DNA of 64,000 nucleotides from Prevotella sp. (GCA_017475265.1 JAFVFY010000069.1:62001-126000), one strand, 5' to 3'; positions 17,652 to 25,962 are shown, counted from the stretch's first letter. Notes: generated by a model from the sequence alone, not told the origin. Numbers and translations: made by a program.

Positions 17652-18372
17652 TAAATCGTCAAATAGTAAATATACAGATTTGTTTATCGACTTCGACGAT
17701 ACGCTGTACGATACCTACGGCAACGCCGTCATCGCCCTGCGCGAGACCTTCGAGCACTTCCGTCTCGACCGCTGGTTCAAGGATCCGCAAGTATTCTACG
17801 ATGCCTACTGGCGGGCGAACATCGACCTCTGGAGCCGCTACTCCCGTGGAGAGATTACTCGCCCCTTCCTCATCGTCGAGCGTTTCCGCCGTCCGTTGAG
17901 CGCAGGTGACGGCTCCGTCGTCACAGAGCAGTTCTGCCTCGAGCTGAGCGACTACTTTCTCGACCGCTGTGCCGAGAAGCCCGGCGTCATCGATGGTGCC
18001 CACGAACTGATGGACTATCTGAAGCAGAAGGGTTACCGCATGCACATGACGAGCAACGGATTCCACGAGGTGCAATACAAGAAGCTCGCCGCATGCGGCC
18101 TCCGCGACTATTTCGACACCATCATCCTGAGCGAAGATACCGGTGCCAACAAACCCTCGAAGCAGTATTTCGACTATGCGCTCAAAGTATCAGGGGCAAA
18201 CAGAGCAACGACGTTGATGATTGGCGACAACTTGAATACCGACATACTCGGCGCCCTCAATGCCGGACTCGATGCAATGCTCTTCAACCGCTGGGATATC
18301 GACGCCAAAGACATCCCGTCCACAGTCACGTTCATCGTCGATTCCCTTCACGACATCAAGAATATATTATAA
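17635..18372 (+). CDS. HAD-family phosphatase, YjjG-like
   Basis: A 245-residue haloacid dehalogenase hydrolase. Visible motifs: DFDDTLYDT (nucleophile Asp), TSNGFHEVQYKKL, GANKPSKQYF with the motif III Lys, and GDNLNTDILGALNAG. The pattern matches the YjjG/PynA house-cleaning nucleotidase group, but phosphatase specificity cannot be read from motifs. The ATG at 17635 lies inside the end of cbiJD, and its first codons are made from TAAATAGTAAATCG-type repeat (17641-17672), giving NSKSSNSK. It may be a passenger of the cobalamin operon, or supply a dephosphorylation step; the first is more likely. Confidence 0.85.
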   Translation: METVNSKSSNSKYTDLFIDFDDTLYDTYGNAVIALRETFEHFRLDRWFKDPQVFYDAYWRANIDLWSRYSRGEITRPFLIVERFRRPLSAGDGSVVTEQFCLELSDYFLDRCAEKPGVIDGAHELMDYLKQKGYRMHMTSNGFHEVQYKKLAACGLRDYFDTIILSEDTGANKPSKQYFDYALKVSGANRATTLMIGDNLNTDILGALNAGLDAMLFNRWDIDAKDIPSTVTFIVDSLHDIKNIL

Positions 18373-18373
18373 G

Positions 18374-19402
18374 CTATTCCCCTACATCGCTCTTCCTCCT
18401 TCCGAAGAGGACAGCCGCAATGACGGGAGCACCCACCAAGGCTGTGACACTATTGACAGGCAGGGCGCCTTCGAAGCCTGGCATACGGGCAATGAAGTTG
18501 CAGAGCAGGGCGAGCACCGCGCCACAAAGTGCTGTGGCAGGCATCAGGATGCGATGGTCGGAGGTACGGAAGAGGGCACGGGCAAGATGCGGGACTGCCA
18601 AGCCTATGAACATGATGGGGCCGCAGTAGGCCGTGACAATGGCAACGAGGACACCGCTCGATATGATGACGAGCGTTCGGCTGCGCCGGATATTCACACC
18701 GAGGTTGGCGGCGTAGCGGTCGCCAAGCAGCATGAGGTTCATGTCTTTCACCAACAGACAGGCTATCGGCAACAGGATGCACATCAGCACGATAAACAGC
18801 ACCATCTCGTCTCCAGAGACGCGGCTGAAAGAACCCAGACCCCAGACCACGAAAGATTTCACATCTTCCTCGGGCGACAGGAACTTCAGTACACCGATGA
18901 TGGCGTTGGCCAGATAGCCAATCATCACACCTATTATTAATAAGGTAACGCTACCCTTCACCTTCTGCGACACCCACAGAATGAGTAGCATCACGGCAAG
19001 TGCTCCCACGATGGCAGCGACGCTCATGGCTGCATCGCCCAGATAACCCAGTCGCGAGAGGGCCACACCACCAATACGTCCTGACAGCAAGACCACAAAA
19101 GCGACACCAAGGGCAGAACCATTGCTGATGCCTAATACCGAGGGACCAGCCAAAGGATTGCGGAAGACGGTCTGCATTTGAAGTCCACTGACGGCGAGAC
19201 CTGCACCAGCCACTATAGCAGTAAGCGACTGCGGCAGACGACTGCTGAAAATGATATTCGTCCAGATCTCGTCAGAGTCATCACCCATCAATATACGGCA
19301 CACCTCTATCACGGGTATCTTGACCGAGCCGATGAGCAGATTGACCACCAACAAGACAATGATGGCAACCACTAATGCTATGAACAACGGAAACTTTTTC
19401 AT
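18374..19402 (-). CDS. btuC: Cobalamin/iron-type ABC transporter permease (FecCD family)
   Basis: A 342-residue polytopic protein with about ten hydrophobic segments. FecCD/BtuC signatures include SRLPQSLTAIVAGAGLAVSGLQMQ (read as two parts), NPLAGPSVLGISNGSALG, GDRYAANLGVN and GPIMFIGLAVPHLAR. The B12 gene context makes corrinoid import across the inner membrane the best call, although heme and siderophore permeases share these motifs. It follows the binding-protein gene btuF in the same direction, with a 145-bp repeat between them. No ATPase subunit (BtuD) gene is in the window. Confidence 0.85.
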   Translation of the reverse strand: MKKFPLFIALVVAIIVLLVVNLLIGSVKIPVIEVCRILMGDDSDEIWTNIIFSSRLPQSLTAIVAGAGLAVSGLQMQTVFRNPLAGPSVLGISNGSALGVAFVVLLSGRIGGVALSRLGYLGDAAMSVAAIVGALAVMLLILWVSQKVKGSVTLLIIGVMIGYLANAIIGVLKFLSPEEDVKSFVVWGLGSFSRVSGDEMVLFIVLMCILLPIACLLVKDMNLMLLGDRYAANLGVNIRRSRTLVIISSGVLVAIVTAYCGPIMFIGLAVPHLARALFRTSDHRILMPATALCGAVLALLCNFIARMPGFEGALPVNSVTALVGAPVIAAVLFGRRKSDVGE

Positions 19403-19501
19403 CTATGCCTTACTATGGTAACCTTACTATGGATATAGAACTGTATTTTATTCTTTAAACAACGAATTAGACGAATTTCACGAATTGCGAATTGTTTTTC
19501 A

Positions 19502-19652
19502 CTTGGATTATTCATACTTTTTTCAACAACGGATTTTACGGATTACACGGATTATACAGATTATAATTGATTTCACAGATTTCTTCCAAATTCGGTGGGG
19601 AGATAATAAATAATCCGTGAAAATCCGTGAAATCAGTTTTAATCCGTTGTTT
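19502..19652. repeat. Dispersed 145-bp intergenic repeat, copy 1
   Basis: It runs from CTTGGATTATTCATAC through AACAACGGATTTTACGG to AAAATCCGTGAAATCAG and AATCCGTTGTTT, with imperfect inverted ends. Close copies lie at 34114-34264, 37271-37415 (inverted) and 38888-39022. It separates btuF from btuC. Confidence 0.9.
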
Positions 19653-20827
19653 CATTTTAGTAGTCGGTAATAGCAGGGTTCGTAGTCGGGGTCTACAAGT
19701 TCGGGATGGAAGATGGCCACGAAGTCCTTCAGCAGCACATCGGGCTGGACGGGCGAAATCTCGTAGTATGCTTGCTGCTTCATGTTGCAGTAGATGACTT
19801 TCTTCTCCTTAAAAGCCTTGAAGAGTTCATTGCGAGGTTCGCTGGCTTTCAGTGCTTCATACGAGAACTCCCCGGGAAAACTGTTCAGGATGCGCCAGTA
19901 GTCGGCCTTGGCGGCGAGAGAATAGAGCTTCTCAAACTCCAGGTTCTCACCTGCCGTCTCGTCGTCGTTGATGACGTAGCGGGCACCAGCATCACGGAAT
20001 ATCTGTGCCAGATAGTTCTTGCCACCGACTGCATGCCAGTTACCATAGTGCATCTCCCCACTGAACACGCTAGGTAGTAGGTCACGCTTCCCAGCGTGAC
20101 AGTCCCCGCTCTCTGCTACACTCCCACGCTGGGAAGCGTGGGCTACTACGCAGCTGTCAACACTGGCCTTCAGCGTGTTATAGCGTTCCTCAATGCCCGC
20201 GAACTCCTCGTTGGCCTCGCGCTCCTTGCCGATAAACATGCCCACGAACTTGACCCACTCAGCCTGACCTAGTGGGTCGAGCTCCTGATAGCCCAGATGG
20301 GGAACGAGCGTGATACCCGTCTCCTTGATAGCATCATAGCCACCACGTTTCGAGGGCGAGATGAAGATGACGTCGGGATTGGCGGCCAGTACCAATTCTG
20401 TGTCAAACTCACCCTCCATGCCAATCTTCACGATGCGCCCATCGGCGACCCGTGCGAGAATGTCTTCGTTGAACAGGTTCTTCGTGCCCGTGATGCCCTT
20501 CACCACGTCGTGGGCATCAAGCACGGTGAAGTTCGATAGCTGCAGCGACGTCATGCAGATAGTCTTCGTAATCGGCACCCGCACCTTCACGTAACCGTCA
20601 GGCACGCTCGCGTCGTCGCTATGGACGAGGGCGAAGCGGTCTTTCTCGCCCACGCTGACCAGCCGTATGTCCGCCGTGTCGCGCACGCTGAAGCCCGTGG
20701 CATATTTCACTTCGATGCCTGTAAAAGCATTGTTGTCGGATTCTCCGGCAGTCGTCTGCTGTCTGTCTTTCGGCGTACAGGCAGCGATGAACATTATAAC
20801 GAATAATAATCCTGCTATTTTTTTCAT
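19652..20827 (-). CDS. btuF: Corrinoid-binding lipoprotein of an ABC importer
   Basis: A 391-residue periplasmic binding protein with a lipobox (LLFVIMFIAAC) and the two-lobed BtuF/FecB fold: SVGEKDRFALV early, ANPDVIFISPSKRGGYDAI in lobe 1, and GGKNYLAQIFRDAGARYV before lobe 2. Its lobe helix carries two family A repeats (20074-20149) encoding VVAHASQRGS and CHAGKRDLLP between SVDSC and SVFSGEMHYGNWH. It starts one base after the cbiB stop, so it belongs to the minus-strand cobalamin operon. A corrinoid ligand is inferred from context. Confidence 0.86.
   Translation of the reverse strand: MKKIAGLLFVIMFIAACTPKDRQQTTAGESDNNAFTGIEVKYATGFSVRDTADIRLVSVGEKDRFALVHSDDASVPDGYVKVRVPITKTICMTSLQLSNFTVLDAHDVVKGITGTKNLFNEDILARVADGRIVKIGMEGEFDTELVLAANPDVIFISPSKRGGYDAIKETGITLVPHLGYQELDPLGQAEWVKFVGMFIGKEREANEEFAGIEERYNTLKASVDSCVVAHASQRGSVAESGDCHAGKRDLLPSVFSGEMHYGNWHAVGGKNYLAQIFRDAGARYVINDDETAGENLEFEKLYSLAAKADYWRILNSFPGEFSYEALKASEPRNELFKAFKEKKVIYCNMKQQAYYEISPVQPDVLLKDFVAIFHPELVDPDYEPCYYRLLK
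20074..20149. repeat. Family A repeats, two copies in btuF
   Basis: Copies at 20074-20100 (GTCACGC/GCGTGAC variant) and 20121-20149 (standard core, inverted) enlarge one loop of BtuF without breaking the frame. Confidence 0.92.
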
Positions 20828-20828
20828 C

Positions 20829-21830
20829 TTATATACTTATGGTTAGAAAACTGGTGGCAAAGGTACAAATAATAATCAATATAACCATCATTATCTCGGC
20901 TAAACGATTCACCCAGACGGCTTTTTTCATGTCGGCGGTGGTCAGTGGACGGTCGTTGTCGCCGATGAAGGGCTTGGGGAAGAGCTGGCCGAAGTAATAG
21001 TGCGGGCCGCCGAAGCGGCAGTCGAGGATGCCTGCCAGGGCGGCCTCGGGATAGCCGCTGTTGGGCGAGGCGTGGTTGCGGCCAAATCTTTTGAGGTTTG
21101 AGATTTGAGATTTGAGGTTTGAAGTTACTTTAGCTATTGACGAAATCTCAAACCTCAAACCTCCAATCTCAAATCCTATTATCATCAGCAGCGCGGTGAG
21201 GCGTGCGGGGATGTAGTTGGCTATGTCATCGATATGTGCGGCCCAGCAGCCGAAGTCGCGGTAACGCTCCGTCTTGTAACCAATCATCGAGTCGAGGGTG
21301 TTCACCATCTTGTAGGCCAACATCCCTGGCGTGCCGAGGAGGGCGAGCCAGAAGAGGGGGGCGATGACACCGTCTGAAAGGTTCTCGGCGAGGGTTTCGA
21401 GGGCGGCGGTGCGGACTTCCTGGGCGGAGAGTTCTGACGTGTCGCGGCCTACGATGCGGGCGACCTGCTTGCGGCCTTCGTCGAGCGAGCGGTCGAGGGC
21501 GAGGAAGACGGCGCGGACTTCGCGGATGAGCGTTGTGCCGGCGAGGCAGTAGAAGATGAGTACGGCATCGAGACCCACCCCCATCCCCTCCCCAAGGGAG
21601 GGGAGTTTATATAGAAAATGGCGCAAAAGCCAGGTGGCGACGAAGACGCCGAGGATGAGGCCGACGGCAAGGACGGCGCCTTTTGCTTTGCGGTGCGCGC
21701 CCTTATTTAGGTGGTGCTCGCCGAAAGCGATGGCTTTTCCGAACCAGACGATGGGATGCGGGAGGCGTGCGGGATCACCGAAGAGGAGGTCGAGCGTCCA
21801 GCCAAGGAGGAGGGAAATGATATTGGTCAT
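20829..21830 (-). CDS. cbiB: Adenosylcobinamide-phosphate synthase
   Basis: A 333-residue inner-membrane protein that joins aminopropanol (phosphate) to adenosylcobyric acid. Motifs: LLGWTLDLLFGDPARLPHP (first helix), VRAVFLALDRSLDEGR, AETLSDGV-type LAENLSDGVIAPLFWLAL and DIANYIPARLTALL. Between the helices, a run of TTTGAGA heptamers in both orientations (21086-21178) inserts about 30 residues before NHASPNSGYPEAALAG. A CCCCTCC...GGAGGGG palindrome (21573-21607) encodes the N-terminal loop. It overlaps the preceding decarboxylase gene by 4 nt. Confidence 0.92.
   Translation of the reverse strand: MTNIISLLLGWTLDLLFGDPARLPHPIVWFGKAIAFGEHHLNKGAHRKAKGAVLAVGLILGVFVATWLLRHFLYKLPSLGEGMGVGLDAVLIFYCLAGTTLIREVRAVFLALDRSLDEGRKQVARIVGRDTSELSAQEVRTAALETLAENLSDGVIAPLFWLALLGTPGMLAYKMVNTLDSMIGYKTERYRDFGCWAAHIDDIANYIPARLTALLMIIGFEIGGLRFEISSIAKVTSNLKSQISNLKRFGRNHASPNSGYPEAALAGILDCRFGGPHYYFGQLFPKPFIGDNDRPLTTADMKKAVWVNRLAEIMMVILIIICTFATSFLTISI
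21086..21178. repeat. Inverted heptamer runs (TTTGAGA) in cbiB
   Basis: TTTGAGG/TTTGAGA units at about 21086-21120 are followed by their inverse (CTCAAAC/CTCAAAT) at about 21147-21178. The whole can form a long hairpin. It is in frame, in a soluble loop of CbiB. Confidence 0.85.
21573..21607. repeat. Family F palindrome in cbiB
   Basis: CCCATCCCCTCCCCAAGGGA followed by GGGGAG: a C-rich/G-rich palindrome that encodes the loop YKLPSLGEGMGVGLDA. Related units occur at 56041-56072, 58287-58325, 58378-58436 and 44993-45021. Confidence 0.75.
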
Positions 21831-22798
21831 TGCGTCCTATGTTCTATGTATTCCTTTATCGCCGCGACAAGTGCGTCGTTCTCGGCAGGTGTCTGGGATG
21901 CCACGCGGAAATGCTGGGGTGTGAGGCCCCTGAAGTTCGATGCGTCACGGATGAGCATCTTGTGCTCATGGGCGAGGTAGTCCTTAAGGTCGGCGGCGGT
22001 GTACCCTTCAATGCGGGCGAGCATGAAGGTGGCGTGTGTAGGTTCCACGCTGACACCCGGTAACCGGCTGAGGAGTTCATGCAGCCGCCGTGCCTCGCTG
22101 AAGTCAGGCTGGCATATCAGCTCATCATGCTGCAATAGGAACTTGCCTGCCTCGATGGCGAGGGCGGAGACACTCCAGGGGCGCAAGTATTGGCGAATGG
22201 CGGCGGCAAGGTTCTGCTGTGCGACAATGTAGCCCAGTCGCAGACCCGGTACACAATATGTTTTCGTGAACGAGTAAATCAGCACCACGTTTCCGTGGCG
22301 TATGGCCGTCCTTGGTGCCATAAGCCCCTGGCGCGTGTAACGTTCATACGACTGGTCGATGACGACCATGTCGTATTCCTTGGCAATCCTTTTCTGGCGC
22401 ATGCTGTCGACGACGCGCCCCGTGGGATTGTTGGGGTTGCAGAACCATAACATCTTCCTGTCGTCGTCCGTTACCTTGAACATCTGGCAGGCATCGTCGT
22501 ATTCCTGGAAGGTCGGTATGCCGATATGGCGCATCAGGCGGAAGGTCTGTGCAATGAGGTAGATGGCCTCGGTGGCTCCGTTGGTGACGATGACGCTGGC
22601 GGGGTCGATGTCATAGTGCTCGGCTATCAGGCGTTCTAATGACCAGGCTTCGGGTTCTGGGTAATGGGCGAGTAGGTCGGGGTGCGCGGCGAGGTGGGCC
22701 ATCAGTGTCCGATGGCTGGTTGTGGAGCAGATGTTCGATGAGAAGTCGCTTCTTATTCCGGGGTAGCGGTAGGCATCGTCGCCGTGTCCTTCAATCAT
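21827..22798 (-). CDS. cobD: Threonine-phosphate decarboxylase-like PLP enzyme (CobD/CobC)
   Basis: A 323-residue fold-type I aminotransferase-like enzyme. Motifs: YPEPEAWSLERLIAEHY, VTNGATEAIYLIAQ, CNPNNPTGRVVD, VIDQSYERYTRQG and SFTKTYCVPGLRLGY with the PLP Lys. In cobalamin loci such proteins make (R)-1-amino-2-propanol phosphate from threonine phosphate for CbiB. It sits between cbiP and cbiB, overlapping cbiB by 4 nt, which supports that role over histidinol-phosphate transamination. No repeats are inserted. The symbol follows Salmonella usage. Confidence 0.88.
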   Translation of the reverse strand: MIEGHGDDAYRYPGIRSDFSSNICSTTSHRTLMAHLAAHPDLLAHYPEPEAWSLERLIAEHYDIDPASVIVTNGATEAIYLIAQTFRLMRHIGIPTFQEYDDACQMFKVTDDDRKMLWFCNPNNPTGRVVDSMRQKRIAKEYDMVVIDQSYERYTRQGLMAPRTAIRHGNVVLIYSFTKTYCVPGLRLGYIVAQQNLAAAIRQYLRPWSVSALAIEAGKFLLQHDELICQPDFSEARRLHELLSRLPGVSVEPTHATFMLARIEGYTAADLKDYLAHEHKMLIRDASNFRGLTPQHFRVASQTPAENDALVAAIKEYIEHRTQ

Positions 22799-22832
22799 GG
22801 GTGGGGGAGTTTACGAATTACTGATTTACGAT

Positions 22833-24482
22833 TTACGATTTGTCACTTCCAAGGATTTGGTTGATACGGTCGACGTCGACGTACTGGCGGACGTGGGCGG
22901 CGAGCTTGTCGTACTGCTCTTCCTTGAAGTCGGCGAGACTTTGTGCAGGGGCGGCGGAATGGCCCTTTAGCAAGTGCTCGATGACTGGGGGATTGTCGAG
23001 GAAACCGTGGATGTACGTGCCGATGCAGTGGTCGTAGTAGGTCACGCTTCCCAGCGTGACAGGCTGTTCGGTGTTCCCACGCTGGGAAGTGTGGGCTACT
23101 ACATCGTTGCTGCTCCCACGCTGGGTAGCGTGGGCTACTACATCAGCGTGGGCTTCTACGCTGATGCCTTGGTGGATCTCGTAGCCGTGACATTCATGGC
23201 CGTCGAACTGGAAGGTGACCTGTCGGGTGGTCTTTTCGGGGGTGATGACGGTGCGGATGGGCAGGAGACCGAGGCCGGGGAGGGTGGCAACGGGACCTTC
23301 GATGCCGTCGGGGTCGTCTACGGAGAGACCCATCATCTGGTAGCCACCGCAGATGCCGACGACGGTCTTGCCGTCGCGATGGGCGCGCAGGATGGCCTGG
23401 GCACAGCCATTGCGGCGGAGCTCCAGGAGGTCGTCGAGGGTGGACTTCGTGCCGGGCAGGATGATGATGTCGGCACGCTGGAGGTCTTGGACGTTGTTCG
23501 TGTAGAAGAGGTTCACGCGGGGGTCGCGCTCCAGGGTGTCGAAATCGGTGAAGTTTGAGATGTGACGCAGGAGGACGACGGCGACTTGTATTAATTGAGA
23601 ATTGAGAGTTGAGAATTGAGAATTCTTTCGTGCTAACGCCACACTGTCCTCCTCGTCAATGTGGATGTCCTTGTAGTAGGGCACGACGCCGAGGACGGGG
23701 ACACCGCAGATGTCCTCCAGCATCTTCTTGCCCTCGTCGAAGAGGCGGAGGTCGCCACGGAACTTGTTGATGATGACGCCTTTTATCAGGGCACGGTCCT
23801 CGGGCGTCTGCAGGGCGATGCTGCCATAGACGGAGGCGAAGACACCGCCGCGGTCGATGTCGGCGACGAGGATGACGGCGGCGCCGGCATGGCGTGCCAT
23901 GGGGAGGTTCACCAAGTCGGTATCTTTCAGATTAAGCTCGCTGATACTCCCCGCGCCTTCCATGACGATGGGGTTGTATTTTAAGGCGAGGCGGTCGAAG
24001 GCTGCGCAGACCTCGGCACGGAAGTCATAGTAGCCCACGCTTCCCAGCGTGGGAACAGCTTCGTCATTCTCACGCTCGGAAGCGTGAGCTACTACATCGT
24101 CGTCATTCTCACGCTGGGAAGCGTGAGCTACTATGGGAGCGGCGGCGGGCCGACGCCAGAAATCGTAGGCATCGCGGTTGCCGATGGGCTTGCCGTGGAG
24201 GACTACTTGGCTTGTGTGGTCGGAGCTGGGCTTGAGTAGGAGCGGGTTCATGTCCGAGTGACAGGGGATGCCGGCGGCTTCGGCCTGCACGGCCTGGGCG
24301 CGGCCTATCTCCAAGCCATCGGGGGTGGCGTAGCTGTTCAGGGCCATGTTCTGCGCCTTGAAAGGGGCGGGATGGTAGCCGTCCTGACGGAAGATGCGAC
24401 AGAAGGCAGCGGCGATGACGCTCTTGCCTACGTCGCTGCCAGTGCCAGCGAACATGATGGGACGGAGTTTCTTATTCATCAT
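22833..24482 (-). CDS. cbiP: Cobyric acid synthase (glutamine-hydrolysing)
   Basis: A 549-residue enzyme that amidates four side chains of adenosylcobyrinic diamide. The ATP-binding N-domain has AGTGSDVGKSVIAAAFCRIF, FKAQNMALNSYATPDG and VMEGAGSISELNLKD. The class I glutamine amidotransferase domain has VVGICGGYQMMG (catalytic Cys) and CHGYEIHQG (His). It is longer than usual because two clusters of family A repeats (24028-24134 in the N-domain; 23034-23160 near the His) and a GAGAATT heptamer run (23589-23625) are inserted in frame. A 3-nt gap separates it from cbiA upstream. Confidence 0.95.
   Translation of the reverse strand: MMNKKLRPIMFAGTGSDVGKSVIAAAFCRIFRQDGYHPAPFKAQNMALNSYATPDGLEIGRAQAVQAEAAGIPCHSDMNPLLLKPSSDHTSQVVLHGKPIGNRDAYDFWRRPAAAPIVAHASQRENDDDVVAHASERENDEAVPTLGSVGYYDFRAEVCAAFDRLALKYNPIVMEGAGSISELNLKDTDLVNLPMARHAGAAVILVADIDRGGVFASVYGSIALQTPEDRALIKGVIINKFRGDLRLFDEGKKMLEDICGVPVLGVVPYYKDIHIDEEDSVALARKNSQFSTLNSQLIQVAVVLLRHISNFTDFDTLERDPRVNLFYTNNVQDLQRADIIILPGTKSTLDDLLELRRNGCAQAILRAHRDGKTVVGICGGYQMMGLSVDDPDGIEGPVATLPGLGLLPIRTVITPEKTTRQVTFQFDGHECHGYEIHQGISVEAHADVVAHATQRGSSNDVVAHTSQRGNTEQPVTLGSVTYYDHCIGTYIHGFLDNPPVIEHLLKGHSAAPAQSLADFKEEQYDKLAAHVRQYVDVDRINQILGSDKS
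23034..23160. repeat. Family A repeats, three copies plus a fragment, in cbiP 3' part
   Basis: Copies at 23034-23060, 23074-23102 and 23113-23141, with a partial unit ending at 23160. They encode VVAHATQRGS and VVAHTSQRGN-like peptides just after GYEIHQGISVEAH. Base differences between copies indicate ageing since duplication. Confidence 0.92.
23589..23625. repeat. Heptamer run (GAGAATT) in cbiP
   Basis: About five GAGAATT/GAGAGTT units encode NSQFSTLNSQL on the minus strand. Almost the same peptide appears in the sulfatase from a similar run at 32126-32169. Confidence 0.85.
24028..24134. repeat. Family A repeats, three copies in cbiP 5' part
   Basis: Copies at 24028-24056, 24068-24096 and 24108-24134, mixed orientations and with C/T variants, encode VAHASQREN, VVAHASEREN and PTLGSVGYYD before DFRAEVCAAFDRLA. 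Confidence 0.92.
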
Positions 24483-24485
24483 TTA

Positions 24486-25886
24486 TCATTTGTCATTTAG
24501 GGCGAAGCCCGCATAGAGGTGTGTATAAGATGCCAAGACGTTCTTGTACTTGATGACAGGCGTGGGAACAGGATGACCGAGGGCGTCGTAGACCTGGGCG
24601 ACGGAGGGCGGCACGGGGCCGAGGAAATGCGTATAGTGGAACTCGTGACCGCGGTATTCGCGACCATCGAGCGTGAAGCGACGGTAGCCAAGGGATAGTC
24701 GGCGGTCTTCGCGTCGCGCCGATATGTCGTATGGCAGCACCCCGCACATGGGGCATAGTAGGTCACGCTTCCCAGCGTGACAGTCCGCGACCTCGCCAAC
24801 GCTATTCCCACGCTGGGAAGCGTGGGCTACTACATCGGTGCTCCCACGCTGGGAAGCGTGGGCTACTACGGAACCGTGGGCTACTACGTCGGTGATGATG
24901 CTGCGGCAGAGGTACATCATGCCGCCGCACTCGGCCACGATGCGGCCGCCGCGCTCGGCGTAGGCACGGATGGCCTCGCGGCAGGCGGCGTTGTCTGCGA
25001 GCGCCTCCAAGTGCTTCTCTGGGTAGCCGCCGGGAAGGTAGAGCAAGTCGATGCCCTTGAAGTCGGGAACGTCGGTCTCAGGGTCGAAATACCTGACAGA
25101 CGCGAAACAATCAATAGCTTCTTGGTAGACAAAAGAGAAGCTTTCGGCATTCCGAGCCATGAGGACTGAACATTCCCACCGTGGGAACGTTTTGTTCCCA
25201 CCGTGGGAATGATTTGTTCCCACGGTGGGAATGATTTGTTCCCACCGTGGGAACAAATTTACATGTTCGTCCAGGAGGCGGATCAGCTCCGTGGTTTCTG
25301 GCTTATCGGAGAAATCAAGCCCCAGATAGCGTGACCCCTGTTCAAGGGCCGGGCTTTTGGGCAGATAGCCGAGGCATGGAACCTGCAGGTCGTCGCACAC
25401 TTGTTGGAGCATACCGAAATGCTTGGGCGAGCCTACCTTGTTGAATATCACGCCTGCAAAGTGCACATCTGTACGGAACTTGAGGAAGCCAGAGAGCAGC
25501 GCAGCCATGGAGTAGGCTGCGCTCTTTGCGTCGACCACGAGGACGATGGGCAGTCCGAGTACCCGAGCAATCTCGTAGCTGGAACCTCGCTCGCGGTCGT
25601 AGCCATCGAAGAGGCCCATCATGCCCTCCACGATGCAGACATCGGCATCGGCGCCATATCTGAAGAACAACTCCCGCACATGCTCCGGCGTGGCCATGAA
25701 GGTGTCGAGGTTGATGCTGGGGCGCCCGCATACCGCTTCGTGGAACTTTGTGTCGATATAGTCAGGTCCGCACTTGAACGGCTGAACCGTGTAGCCCTTC
25801 TGCGTGAAGAGTGCCATCAGGCCTCGGGCGATAGTCGTCTTGCCAGAACCGCTCATGGGGGCAGCGATGAGAAATGCTGTTTTCAT
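24486..25886 (-). CDS. cbiA: Cobyrinic acid a,c-diamide synthase
   Basis: This 466-residue enzyme amidates the a and c side chains of (cobalt-)cobyrinate using glutamine. N-domain: APMSGSGKTTIARGLMALF, KCGPDYIDTKFHEAVCGRP and IVEGMMGLFDGY. Amidotransferase domain: DLLYLPGGYPE, RIVAECGGMMYLCRS (catalytic Cys) and GHEFHYTHF (His). The frame extends upstream to 25964, but MKTAFLIAAP is the family start. Insertions are a four-copy TTCCCACCGTGGGAA array (25173-25253), giving FPRWEQIIPTVGTNHS, and family A repeats (24756-24887). It is the first gene of the minus-strand operon cbiA-cbiP-cobD-cbiB-btuF-btuC; a TACCTTTG box ends 4 nt before its ATG. Confidence 0.95.
   Translation of the reverse strand: MKTAFLIAAPMSGSGKTTIARGLMALFTQKGYTVQPFKCGPDYIDTKFHEAVCGRPSINLDTFMATPEHVRELFFRYGADADVCIVEGMMGLFDGYDRERGSSYEIARVLGLPIVLVVDAKSAAYSMAALLSGFLKFRTDVHFAGVIFNKVGSPKHFGMLQQVCDDLQVPCLGYLPKSPALEQGSRYLGLDFSDKPETTELIRLLDEHVNLFPRWEQIIPTVGTNHSHGGNKTFPRWECSVLMARNAESFSFVYQEAIDCFASVRYFDPETDVPDFKGIDLLYLPGGYPEKHLEALADNAACREAIRAYAERGGRIVAECGGMMYLCRSIITDVVAHGSVVAHASQRGSTDVVAHASQRGNSVGEVADCHAGKRDLLCPMCGVLPYDISARREDRRLSLGYRRFTLDGREYRGHEFHYTHFLGPVPPSVAQVYDALGHPVPTPVIKYKNVLASYTHLYAGFALNDK
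24756..24887. repeat. Family A repeats, three copies plus a fragment, in cbiA
   Basis: Copies at 24756-24781, 24806-24833 and 24841-24869, with a fragment at 24872-24887. They encode VVAHGS, VVAHASQRGS, VVAHASQRGN and CHAGKRDLLC between the catalytic-Cys helix and the PMCGVLPYDISARR strand. Confidence 0.93.
25173..25253. repeat. Family B array: four TTCCCACCGTGGGAA palindromes, 22-nt period
   Basis: Palindromes at 25173-25187, 25195-25209, 25217-25231 and 25239-25253 are separated by 7-nt spacers (CGTTTTG, TGATTTG). Because 22 is not a multiple of 3, each copy reads in a different frame, yet cbiA stays open. Confidence 0.93.
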
Positions 25887-25890
25887 GGTG

Positions 25891-25898
25891 CAAAGGTA
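25891..25898 (-). promoter_or_regulatory. Possible -7 box of the cbiA operon, nearly leaderless
   Basis: TACCTTTG on the minus strand ends 4 nt before the cbiA ATG. No TTTG is found 20 nt upstream, so the -33 part is weak. If used, the mRNA would have almost no 5' leader and no ribosome binding site. Confidence 0.4.
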
Positions 25899-25916
25899 CA
25901 AAAATTCTTTAAATTG

Positions 25917-25948
25917 TTTGCCATTTCCGATAATTATTCTTACCTTTG
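25917..25948 (+). promoter_or_regulatory. Promoter of the riboswitch-BtuB-like receptor unit
   Basis: TTTG (25917-25920), 20 nt, TACCTTTG (25941-25948). The transcript would begin near 25955, just before the cobalamin riboswitch. Confidence 0.75.
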
Positions 25949-25962
25949 CATCCGAAAATGGC

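Noticed and set aside
25173-25253. Regular palindromic repeats that could pass for a small CRISPR array
   Set aside because: The 15-bp units are palindromes separated by only 7 nt of near-identical spacer, inside cbiA, and no cas gene is present.
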